Source: Veillonella sp. (GTDB taxonomy: Bacteria > Bacillota > Negativicutes > Veillonellales > Veillonellaceae). From it: 30,743 nucleotides of DNA. Positions 21,752 to 29,185 of this stretch are shown here, piece after piece; within the stretch, counting starts at the first letter, position 1; the number at the start of each line of letters is the position of its first letter. The notes under the pieces were generated by a model. That model was not told the DNA's origin. It made no database searches and was given only the letters and a program-made list of their open reading frames with translations. The DNA lies in the NCBI GenBank assembly GCA_019419725.1, contig DXZL01000003.1:1-30743 (forward strand), written 5' to 3'. Both the position numbers and the translations under genes were made by a program.

Positions 21752-22708
21752 ATGGATGTAGGTATTTTAGTTTTGATTCCCATTCTACTGATTGGGATTA
21801 TGGTGTTCTTGTATGTTGTGCCATTAGGCCTTTGGGTATCAGCTCTTGCAGCGGGCGTTAATGTTGGTATCTTTACACTCGTAGGTATGCGCTTACGTCG
21901 TGTAAATCCATCCCAAATCGTAATGCCTTTGATTAAAGCTAATAAAGCAGGCCTTGATGTAAACGTAAATCAGCTAGAAGCGCATTACCTTGCAGGTGGT
22001 GACGTTGACCGCGTCGTAGATGCGTTAATCGCCGCTGAACGAGCATCTATTCCTTTGACATTTGAACGTTCCGCAGCTATTGACCTTGCAGGTCGCGATG
22101 TATTGGAAGCGGTACAAATGTCCGTTAATCCTAAAGTGATTGAAACACCAATTATCTCTGCAGTAGCTAAAAACGGTATCGAACTCAAGGTTCGTGCTCG
22201 TGTAACTGTACGTGCTAATATTGACCGCCTCGTTGGTGGTGCTGGTGAAGCTACTATCATCGCCCGTGTTGGTGAAGGTATCGTAACGACTGTAGGTTCC
22301 TCTGAAGAGCATACAGATGTGCTAGAAAATCCAGATCACATCTCTCGTACTGTATTAGGTAAAGGTCTTGATGCGGGTACTGCATTCGAAATCTTATCCA
22401 TCGATATCGCTGACGTAGACGTAGGACGTAACATCGGTGCTCAATTGCAAACAGATCAAGCCGAAGCAGATAAGAAAATCGCTCAAGCTCGTGCGGAAGA
22501 ACGCCGTGCCATGGCTGTTGCTACAGAACAAGAAATGCGTGCGAAAACACAAGACATGCAAGCTAAGGTTGTGGAAGCACAAGCTGAAGTTCCTAAAGCA
22601 TTGGCAGAAGCTTTCAGAAATGGTAATCTCGGCGTTATGGATTACTACAATATGAACAATATTATTGCAGACACTAAAATGCGTGAAAATTTAGCAGATA
22701 GTGAATAG
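21752..22708 (+). CDS. floA: Flotillin-like protein FloA (SPFH family)
   Basis: The 318-residue protein has an N-terminal hairpin membrane anchor (residues about 3-45: ILVLIPILLIGIMVFLYVVP), an SPFH domain (about 70-225), then a coiled coil rich in Ala, Glu and Gln (QAEADKKIAQARAEERRAM, KVVEAQAEVPKALAEAF) and a C-terminal NLGVMDYYNMNNIIADTKMR typical of FloA. It organises functional membrane microdomains and affects secretion and cell-wall enzymes. The start at 21752 is right after GGAGG; an in-frame ATG four codons upstream overlaps that site. It sits between nfeD and a small membrane-anchored gene, all in one operon. Confidence 0.93.
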   Translation: MDVGILVLIPILLIGIMVFLYVVPLGLWVSALAAGVNVGIFTLVGMRLRRVNPSQIVMPLIKANKAGLDVNVNQLEAHYLAGGDVDRVVDALIAAERASIPLTFERSAAIDLAGRDVLEAVQMSVNPKVIETPIISAVAKNGIELKVRARVTVRANIDRLVGGAGEATIIARVGEGIVTTVGSSEEHTDVLENPDHISRTVLGKGLDAGTAFEILSIDIADVDVGRNIGAQLQTDQAEADKKIAQARAEERRAMAVATEQEMRAKTQDMQAKVVEAQAEVPKALAEAFRNGNLGVMDYYNMNNIIADTKMRENLADSE

Positions 22709-22716
22709 GAGTAGCT

Positions 22717-23289
22717 ATGGACTCTATTTTGTCTTCCGTGCTATCCATCTTTTCGAATAATCCTATATTTGTTCTAGCTATCATCGCGTACATTGCTTTT
22801 TCTATTATAAAAAGCAAGAATACTGAAGAGTCTGAAGAGTATGAGGACCATGAAAGTTCAGGTCAGACTTGGGAGGATATGGAGCGTGAATATGGTATCT
22901 CTATAGAGAAAAAGCCTGTAGAACCTTCACCTGAGGATTTTAAGACAGTTTTAGCTTCCGAGAATCATTACGATGAAGCGTCTACAACGCAACAAGGTAC
23001 TCATGGTTCATCCAAGAAAACCTCAATTAAATCAACTAGCTTTAGTACTAATACGACTTGTTCGACTCGAGAATCTGTTACAGGTCCTTCTTTAAATGAG
23101 CGATTAGCTGAGTTTAAACGAGATAAAGCATCTAAAGAGGGTCGTGTTCTTCTTGAGAATATAGGCGTTACGACTGCCCCAGCTGCAACCTCAACAGGTA
23201 AACGAAAAGCTAATCATGCCTTAAAAGAGGGGATGAAGTGGTCTATCATTTTAGGCAAGCCTAAAGCTCTAGAGCGGAGATATCGCTAA
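22717..23289 (+). CDS. Membrane-anchored protein of unknown function, third gene of the nfeD-floA operon
   Basis: I do not recognise this 190-residue protein. It has one N-terminal membrane segment (residues about 15-33, NPIFVLAIIAYIAFSIIKS), an acidic stretch with EESEEYEDHESS, a Ser/Thr-rich middle (TSIKSTSFSTNTTCSTRES) that looks disordered, and a basic C-terminal end (ALKEGMKWSIILGKPKALERRYR written across about the last 23 residues, split as ALKEGMKWSII and LGKPKALERRYR). It begins eight bases after floA with GGAG before the ATG. Its position suggests a partner or cargo of the FloA microdomain, but no activity can be stated. Confidence 0.7.
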   Translation: MDSILSSVLSIFSNNPIFVLAIIAYIAFSIIKSKNTEESEEYEDHESSGQTWEDMEREYGISIEKKPVEPSPEDFKTVLASENHYDEASTTQQGTHGSSKKTSIKSTSFSTNTTCSTRESVTGPSLNERLAEFKRDKASKEGRVLLENIGVTTAPAATSTGKRKANHALKEGMKWSIILGKPKALERRYR

Positions 23290-23419
23290 TTAGAATGCTA
23301 ACAATAAGCTCTACTAGAAGGTTGTTAGGCCATAGAATATGAATGGTTTATGCCGGATATTGTGATAGCAACTAAAATTATATCTATCGTATGTAGTGCA
23401 TATAATTACATATGGAAAG

Positions 23420-23462
23420 AGGTTCCTATTGGTCACCTATGTGACTATTAGGAACCTTTTTT
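23420..23462 (+). terminator. Terminator of the nfeD-floA operon
   Basis: A long stem (23420-23436 with 23441-23457, with one mismatch and one G-U pair) and a CTAT loop, followed by six T. It lies 130 bases after the last gene. Confidence 0.88.
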
Positions 23463-23533
23463 GTATTGTTTTTTCTTGATGGAGCTTTCACAATAATAGA
23501 GAAAGGAGTTCGTCTATAAGGAAAGGTGATATT

Positions 23534-24265
23534 ATGTATCGTAATGTGCGCGTTATACCTAGACAGCTATTGGAACAACTATATGTAGAAAAACAGTGGA
23601 GTGTTAGAGAGGTAGCAGCGTATTTTCAGTGTAGTGTAGACACTATTATGCGACGCATGAAGCAGTATGACATTGAGCGAAGACCTTTGAAAAAGGATAT
23701 CAATATGATTCATGTACAAGCTCTATACGAAACTGGTAAGTGGTCTCTACACTCGTTAGCAAAGCGTTATGATGTGTCTATTACGACAATGGCAAGCCGT
23801 ATGAAGGAATATGGACTGGCTTGTCAGCGATCCACGAAGAATGTATCTATCGATCCAGTACGTATTTGTAGGGCTTATAAAAGTGGAAATACTTCAGATT
23901 CTATTGCTCGCATGTACGGCATATCCCAATGGAAAGTACATCATGTGTTGAGGCATATGGGAATGTGTACAACACCGAAGGTACAAAATCATCGAAAGGT
24001 AGAGGAGATGGCTTACTTATATATTCATCATCATATGAGTACAGATGATATAGGTTTAGCCTATGGTATACGAGGATCTACGGTAGCTATTTATTTACGG
24101 GAACAAGGCATAGAAATTCGCACCAATACTTTACAGTTAGATGAAAATAACATAAAAAAACTACGGGCAAAAGGGTATGGTGTTGCTAAAATAGCGCAGA
24201 TAATGGGATGCTCTGCTTCTGCGGTGAGAAAGCGACTAGCTATGAAAAAATATATCTCTCCTTGA
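23534..24265 (+). CDS. Protein made of five tandem helix-turn-helix units
   Basis: The 243-residue protein is unrecognised as a named family, but it can be split into five similar HTH units of about 40-48 residues: about 9-50 (WSVREVAAYFQCSVDTIMRR), 58-98 (WSLHSLAKRYDVSITTMASR), 108-146 (TSDSIARMYGISQWKVHHVL), 155-196 (STDDIGLAYGIRGSTVAIYL) and 204-240 (GVAKIAQIMGCSASAVRKRL). Each has the pattern helix, A-x-x-Y/M, turn with G/C/V-S, recognition helix, and often M-K-x-Y-G/D after it. There is no catalytic domain and no membrane segment, and the protein is basic. The ATG follows GGAAAGGTG. A DNA-binding or nucleoid role is likely; the target is unknown. Confidence 0.7.
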   Translation: MYRNVRVIPRQLLEQLYVEKQWSVREVAAYFQCSVDTIMRRMKQYDIERRPLKKDINMIHVQALYETGKWSLHSLAKRYDVSITTMASRMKEYGLACQRSTKNVSIDPVRICRAYKSGNTSDSIARMYGISQWKVHHVLRHMGMCTTPKVQNHRKVEEMAYLYIHHHMSTDDIGLAYGIRGSTVAIYLREQGIEIRTNTLQLDENNIKKLRAKGYGVAKIAQIMGCSASAVRKRLAMKKYISP

Positions 24266-24319
24266 TGTAGTGTAGTAGATACTATATACTTAAATTTATA
24301 CAATGATGGGAGGAATATT

Positions 24320-25258
24320 ATGTTCGAAATTATCTCTGCTTTAATACCGTTTTTCTTACTTGGCATAGTTGCCGCTGGTTTATCCCGTGTATCTGGGGTG
24401 GCCTTGTCAATGATTATAGTACCAACTCTATTGATTTGGGGTGCTAATGCCATTGATGTCATCGCTTTCATGTTGCTCTTTGTAGTGTACAACAACTTTA
24501 CAATGGAGACACAAGACGTTCGTTTAGATTATAAAGATCTTGTATTATTCCCTAAATGGCGCTTGTGCATTCCCTTTATTTTGACTATTATTACAGCCTA
24601 CTTTGCACCAGCTGCGGGCATTGCAGTCTTTATGGCTTGCTTTGTATTAGAACTATTGGCTACCGTGTATAAACGGATTCCTGAAAATAAACGTCCTCGT
24701 TTACACCGCGTTATCGTTACATCCGTTTTGAGTGCTGTTGTAACGGCTGTAGGTGCTTATGCAGGTCCCAAAATTCCTAGCGAATACTATTTCATCTGTG
24801 CTGGTTTAGCAATCTTAGTTATTACAGGCTTTGCATGGTATGTAGGTAACCATCGAGATGCTTTTAGAGGTGCGTGGGAAACAATTTGGGCTGACTTTAA
24901 TCTATTCTTGGGTATGTTTGGTGTAGAAGCATCTTACTACCCAGCAGCGCTAACTCGTTCTATTCCAAATCCAATGGATCGTATGCTACCAATGATTACC
25001 GTAGTAGGGGGTTATGCAGGTCTCATGGTGGTGTTTGGGCTGTATAATATCTTCTCCATACCATCCTTGATTACTGCTATTGGTGCGGCTATCGGTATCC
25101 GTCTATTTGGTTTATACGAATTTCCACGTCATGGCAGCTTCTCCTACTTGGCTATTGGCTTTGCTGTAGCTGCTGTTGTGTGTTTGTACCTTGTATCTCC
25201 AACACCAGTAGGTTTTGATTATATCAATACATTGGTATCTCAACCTATCGTTCAATGA
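24320..25258 (+). CDS. Polytopic membrane protein, probably TSUP (TauE/SafE)-like
   Basis: The 312-residue protein has about eight to nine hydrophobic segments. The N-terminal LGIVAAGLSRVSGVALSMIIVP and the mid-protein glycine-rich repeats resemble the TSUP family of sulfite, sulfonate or organic-anion transporters, but the match is by eye only. A central soluble stretch (AWETIWADFNLFLGMFGVEASYYPAALTR, about residues 193-221) separates the two halves. The ATG follows GGGAGG. It stands as a single gene downstream of the five-HTH gene, 54 bases away, and could be transcribed with it. Substrate unknown. Confidence 0.5.
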   Translation: MFEIISALIPFFLLGIVAAGLSRVSGVALSMIIVPTLLIWGANAIDVIAFMLLFVVYNNFTMETQDVRLDYKDLVLFPKWRLCIPFILTIITAYFAPAAGIAVFMACFVLELLATVYKRIPENKRPRLHRVIVTSVLSAVVTAVGAYAGPKIPSEYYFICAGLAILVITGFAWYVGNHRDAFRGAWETIWADFNLFLGMFGVEASYYPAALTRSIPNPMDRMLPMITVVGGYAGLMVVFGLYNIFSIPSLITAIGAAIGIRLFGLYEFPRHGSFSYLAIGFAVAAVVCLYLVSPTPVGFDYINTLVSQPIVQ

Positions 25259-25405
25259 TGGTTGCTCCTATAGTCGTTGCTATATCATTTTGGTAATATT
25301 GCTAATGTCTCACATGGTAGATAATTGAATTTGAATATGTGACATAGTTCATATATTGTGTTGAAAGTTGAGCCCATACTAGATTGTGAAAGGAGTTGAT
25401 GCTCT

Positions 25406-25999
25406 GTGGCAGAAACAATTGAAACGAGACCATTTCCGCCATTCTTACCAAAGAATACGACGGTAATGATGATGGGGACATTCCCACCAACTTCCGAAAA
25501 GCGATCTATGGAATTTCATTATCCTAACTTTCAAAATGATATGTGGCGCGTGTATGGCTTAGTATTCTTTGACGATAAGGAACACTTTAGAAAAGGTGAG
25601 GAAAAAGCCTTTGATGCGGATAAGATCAAAGCGTTCTTATCTGAAGCGGGGATTGCTTCTTGTCCTACTGTTTTGAAAGCTATACGCGAAAAGGGGAATG
25701 CCTCAGATGCATTTCTTAAGGTCGTTGAACCTGTACCGCTTGCAGAGGTATTGGACCGAATTCCACACTGTAAACATATTGGTACCACAGGTGGTAAGGC
25801 TACAGAAATTTTGTTAAGTCTTTTACCAGAAAAGGTTAAATTGCCTAAAACAGGGGAGACAATTCCCTTTGTGTTTAACGGTCGTGAATTGACGTTAACA
25901 CGATTGCCATCTACATCTCGTGCATATCCATTAAGCCTTGCCAAAAAGGCTGAAGCCTATAAAAATTTCTTTAAGGCTTGTGGATTACAAACGAAATAA
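25406..25999 (+). CDS. Uracil-DNA-glycosylase-family protein (TDG/Mug-like)
   Basis: The 197-residue protein shows the UDG-superfamily N-terminal motif VMMMGTFPPTSEKR followed by FHYPNFQNDMWRVYGLVF, as in Mug/TDG-type glycosylases where a G-x-x-P loop and an N-x-x-W pair line the base pocket. A second glycine motif (HIGTTGGKAT) and LTRLPSTSRAYP near the C-terminus fit the leucine/arginine-loop region. These enzymes remove uracil or damaged bases from DNA. The start is GTG at 25406 (AAGGAG ten bases upstream); the nearest ATG upstream is in another frame and stops quickly. The exact substrate is not predictable. Confidence 0.7.
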   Translation: MAETIETRPFPPFLPKNTTVMMMGTFPPTSEKRSMEFHYPNFQNDMWRVYGLVFFDDKEHFRKGEEKAFDADKIKAFLSEAGIASCPTVLKAIREKGNASDAFLKVVEPVPLAEVLDRIPHCKHIGTTGGKATEILLSLLPEKVKLPKTGETIPFVFNGRELTLTRLPSTSRAYPLSLAKKAEAYKNFFKACGLQTK

Positions 26000-26034
26000 T
26001 CTTGATAAGTAAACTAATTTAATATGTATAAATA

Positions 26035-26094
26035 ACACCTTTGTTGTTATATTGTATTTTTAATGATGCCATATAAACAGTCAAAGGTGTTTTT
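26035..26094 (+). terminator. Terminator after the UDG-family gene
   Basis: ACACCTTTG (26035-26043) pairs with CAAAGGTGT (26082-26090), with further A/T pairing in the loop, followed by TTTTATT. Confidence 0.7.
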
Positions 26095-26201
26095 ATTATC
26101 AAAAATTAATGTGAATTAGAAAAATGGATATAACTATATTATGATTGGTTATATATATCTTATTATAAATAAAATTAATGAGGTGTATAACATTTTAATT
26201 C

Positions 26202-26229
26202 TTGATTTTTAGAGTGAGAGGTTTATAAT
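26202..26229 (+). promoter_or_regulatory. Predicted promoter of the MFS gene
   Basis: TTGATT (26202-26207), a 16-base spacer and a perfect TATAAT (26224-26229), 50 bases before the start codon. Confidence 0.55.
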
Positions 26230-26281
26230 TAACCGTTGTTGCAAATGGTTGACAATAGTTTAAGAAAATGGAGTTGATATT

Positions 26282-27532
26282 ATGGATAAGGCTAAAGAGG
26301 CCTTATGGACAAGATCCTTTGTCCTTGATACTTTGATTAATTTCTTAGTATTTTTGATTTATTATTTATTAATCGTTATTATTGCGGTAGTAGCAAAGGA
26401 TAATCTTCATGCTACAGCAAGTCAAGCTGGCTTGGCCGTTGGTATTTATATTATTGGTACTGTTGTTGCTCGTTTGTTAGCAGGACGGTTTATTAGTATC
26501 TTAGGCTGTCGTAAGATGTTGTACTTAGGTTTGTTGATTTACTTAATTTCCACAGCCATGTACTTCTACACACCTAATTTATTGATGCTCGACAGTGTTC
26601 GTTTCTTAAATGGTTTTGCTTACGGTATTACATCTACGGCTACAAGTACAATCGTAGCCGCTATTATTCCAATGTCACGTCGCGGTGAAGGGATTAACTA
26701 CTATGGTTTGTCTACATCTCTTGCCGCTGCAGTAGGTCCATTTTTAGGTATTTTGATGCTTCATAGCCTTGGCTATGACTTTATCATCGCCTTCTGTGTT
26801 GCTCTTATCATCCTTTGTGGTATCGGTTCCGTTATCATGAAATTTAATGAACCTAAGCTCGATATTGATTCTGAAGAACATAAAGGCATTAAAATTTCCG
26901 ATTATATCGAACCACGTATGAATTCTATTAGTCTTGTTTCTATACTAGTAGGTTTTGCATACTCTGGTGTTATCGGTTTTATGGCCGCTTATACAAAAGA
27001 TTTAAACCTTATCTTAGCAGGTACATTCTTCTTCGTTGTATATGCTGTAGTTATTACGATAACAAGACCATTACTTGGTATTGTATTTGATATGAAAGGG
27101 GAAAACTTCGTTCTTTACCCTTGCTTCATATCTTTAGCACTTGGTATTTTCTTGTTGTCCATCGCTCACTCTACATGGCTTATACTCTTATCTGCTGTGT
27201 TTGTTGGTCTTGGTTACGGTACATTTATGTCAAACGGTCAAGCAGTAACTGTTAAAATCGTTCCTGTTCACCGCATTGGTGTTGCCACATCTACATATTT
27301 CATTGCCTTGGATATGGGCTTAGGTTTTGGCCCATATATTTTAGGTGCTATTAAAGAGGTTGTTGGTTATACAAGTATGTTCCATGTTACTGTTGTAGTA
27401 GCACTTCTTGCATTCGTTGCTTATTATTTCCTCTATGGCCGTTATGTAGGTACTGAAAAAGATCTTTCTTTGAAAGCTCGCGCTGAAGAAGAACAAATCA
27501 GAAATCGTAAACGTAATGGAAAATTAGCATAA
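26282..27532 (+). CDS. MFS transporter of unknown substrate
   Basis: The 416-residue protein has about 12 hydrophobic segments and MFS features: VGIYIIGTVVARLLAGRFI with the following loop LGCRKMLYLG in place of the classic GxxxDxxGRR motif, and an RFLNGFAYGITSTATSTIVAAIIP fourth segment. SRRGEGINYYGLSTSLAAAVGPFLG is typical of the YfcJ/YhhS-like branch. The C-terminus is cytoplasmic and basic (RNRKRNGK). GGAG lies before the ATG. It is a single gene with its own promoter and a palindromic terminator. Substrate cannot be assigned; drug or small-metabolite export is usual for the branch. Confidence 0.8.
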   Translation: MDKAKEALWTRSFVLDTLINFLVFLIYYLLIVIIAVVAKDNLHATASQAGLAVGIYIIGTVVARLLAGRFISILGCRKMLYLGLLIYLISTAMYFYTPNLLMLDSVRFLNGFAYGITSTATSTIVAAIIPMSRRGEGINYYGLSTSLAAAVGPFLGILMLHSLGYDFIIAFCVALIILCGIGSVIMKFNEPKLDIDSEEHKGIKISDYIEPRMNSISLVSILVGFAYSGVIGFMAAYTKDLNLILAGTFFFVVYAVVITITRPLLGIVFDMKGENFVLYPCFISLALGIFLLSIAHSTWLILLSAVFVGLGYGTFMSNGQAVTVKIVPVHRIGVATSTYFIALDMGLGFGPYILGAIKEVVGYTSMFHVTVVVALLAFVAYYFLYGRYVGTEKDLSLKARAEEEQIRNRKRNGKLA

Positions 27533-27566
27533 CATTAGCTATATTACTTACAATCACATAACATAT

Positions 27567-27604
27567 AAAAAGGACTATACGAGATATCTCGTATAGTCCT
27601 TTTT
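27567..27604. terminator. Perfect palindromic bidirectional terminator
   Basis: A 38-base perfect palindrome (arms 27567-27585 and 27586-27604) starts with five A and ends with five T, so it can act for both the MFS gene and minus-strand transcripts coming from pepT. Confidence 0.92.
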
Positions 27605-27636
27605 ATTGTTAAGGTATCTTAGTATTCCATTGTATT

Positions 27637-27690
27637 CTATACTACTAGTTTAGTATTTAAATATCGTTTAAATGCCATCTAGTAGTATAG
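27637..27690. repeat. Nested inverted repeat downstream of pepT
   Basis: CTATACTACTAG (27637-27648) is perfectly inverted as CTAGTAGTATAG (27679-27690). Inside, ATTTAAA (27655-27661) pairs with TTTAAAT (27667-27673). There is no T-run on either side. It may be a 3'-end structure of the pepT mRNA. Confidence 0.5.
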
Positions 27691-27717
27691 GTGCATGAGA
27701 AGCTACATCGTAACCTA

Positions 27718-28941
27718 TTATTTCTCAATATTAACGATGTTTACGATAATTTCTACGGTTTTTTTCATGTCATCAATACATGCGAATTCGTGACGACCAT
27801 GTAGGTTTTCTACGCCAGTAAAGATGTTAGGGGTAGGGATGCCCATGAAGGAAATTTTAGAACCATCTGTACCGCCACGGATAGGGTCGCAAATAGGAGT
27901 GATACCTGCTTTTTCCATAGCTGCTTTAGCTACGTTGACACATTCCATGTTGTCTTTGATGATATCGTACATATTGTAATATTGATCTTTTACGGATACT
28001 TCACATACTTCGCGGCCATAGATTTCGTTTAATGTTTGACCAGCTTGTAAGAAGAATGCTTTTTTCGCTTCGAACAATTCTTTGTCATGGTCGCGTATGA
28101 TATAGTTCATTTTACCTGTATCTACTTGTGTTTCCATGCTCATGAGCATAAAGAAACCTTGGCGACCGCATGTGTGTTCTGGAACAGCAGCACCTGGTAA
28201 TAGAGCATCGAATTGCATTGCTAATTTAGCACAGTTAATCATAATGCCTTTAGCAGTGCCTGTATGAACAGATACACCTTTTAATGTAACGGTACCGCCA
28301 GCAGCATTAAATGTTTCGTATTCAAGTTGGCCAAGGCTTTCACCATCAATAGTATAAGCAAAATCAACAGGAAACTGTTTTACATCAAAGTGATCTGCAC
28401 CGGTACCGATTTCTTCATCTGGACCAAAGGCACACATGATTTTACCGTGCTTGATTTCTGGATGAGCTACGAGGTAGGCGAGGGCCTCCATAATCTCGCA
28501 GATGCCAGCTTTGTCGTCACCGCCTAGTAGTGTAAGACCATCGGTTACTACCAAGGATTTACCAATATAGTTCTTTAAATTAGGAAAATCTGCACGACGT
28601 GTATAGATTTGATGTTCTTCGTTGAGGCAAATATCGCTACCATCATAGTTTTCTACAATGCGAGGTTTAATATTTTCTGCGTTGTAATCAGCTGTATCCA
28701 TATGAGCGATAAAGCCAATAGCAGGTGCTTTTTCATCTGTATTAGCATTTAATGTGCCAATAACAAAACCATTTTCACGGTTATAAATAACTTCATCTAA
28801 ACCGATTGCTTTTAAATCGGGAACAAGTACATTGGTAGCAAAATCTACTTGAGTTTGAGTACTTGGAATGGTTGTACTTTCCTCGTTTGACCGTGTATTT
28901 ATGCTTGTATAGCGTACAAAACGTTCGACCATTGATTCCAT
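27718..28941 (-). CDS. pepT: Peptidase T (tripeptide aminopeptidase)
   Basis: The 407-residue M20-family zinc enzyme releases the N-terminal residue from tripeptides in the cytoplasm. The metal and catalytic motifs are clear: IGFIAHMDTADYN (H80, D82), LLGGDDKAGICEI (D142), the catalytic pair in FGPDEEIGTGADHFD (E176, E177), TIDGESLG, and near the end RGGTDGSKISFMGIPTPNIFTG with ENLHGRHEF. Length matches PepT. The ATG at 28941 follows GAGGAGG; an internal Met at residue 4 is less likely. It is divergent from the OPT peptide transporter gene, and together they suggest uptake and breakdown of small peptides. Confidence 0.95.
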   Translation of the reverse strand: MESMVERFVRYTSINTRSNEESTTIPSTQTQVDFATNVLVPDLKAIGLDEVIYNRENGFVIGTLNANTDEKAPAIGFIAHMDTADYNAENIKPRIVENYDGSDICLNEEHQIYTRRADFPNLKNYIGKSLVVTDGLTLLGGDDKAGICEIMEALAYLVAHPEIKHGKIMCAFGPDEEIGTGADHFDVKQFPVDFAYTIDGESLGQLEYETFNAAGGTVTLKGVSVHTGTAKGIMINCAKLAMQFDALLPGAAVPEHTCGRQGFFMLMSMETQVDTGKMNYIIRDHDKELFEAKKAFFLQAGQTLNEIYGREVCEVSVKDQYYNMYDIIKDNMECVNVAKAAMEKAGITPICDPIRGGTDGSKISFMGIPTPNIFTGVENLHGRHEFACIDDMKKTVEIIVNIVNIEK

Positions 28942-29107
28942 AATGAGCCTCCTCGTAAGTAAACATACGTGTTATACATATTGGTATAAATGCTGTATAT
29001 AATAAAGATTCTTAACATACTTTCATTGTAGAACAGGGGCGATGAAAATGCAAAATAAATATTTACGGAAGGTGTGATATTTTATTCGCATAATGCATAG
29101 AAAATCA

Positions 29108-29136
29108 TTGAACCATATATAGTGCCGTGTTAGTAT
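29108..29136 (+). promoter_or_regulatory. Possible promoter of the OPT gene
   Basis: TTGAAC (29108-29113), a 17-base spacer and TAGTAT (29131-29136), about 50 bases before the start codon. Confidence 0.45.
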
Positions 29137-29185
29137 AAAGGTGAATAGTTATACGTTTGTACATTTTCTGTGAGGAGGTTTTACC

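Noticed and set aside
25531..25944. 137-residue open frame on the minus strand inside the UDG-family gene
   Set aside because: It is a reverse-frame shadow with no motif and no start signal.
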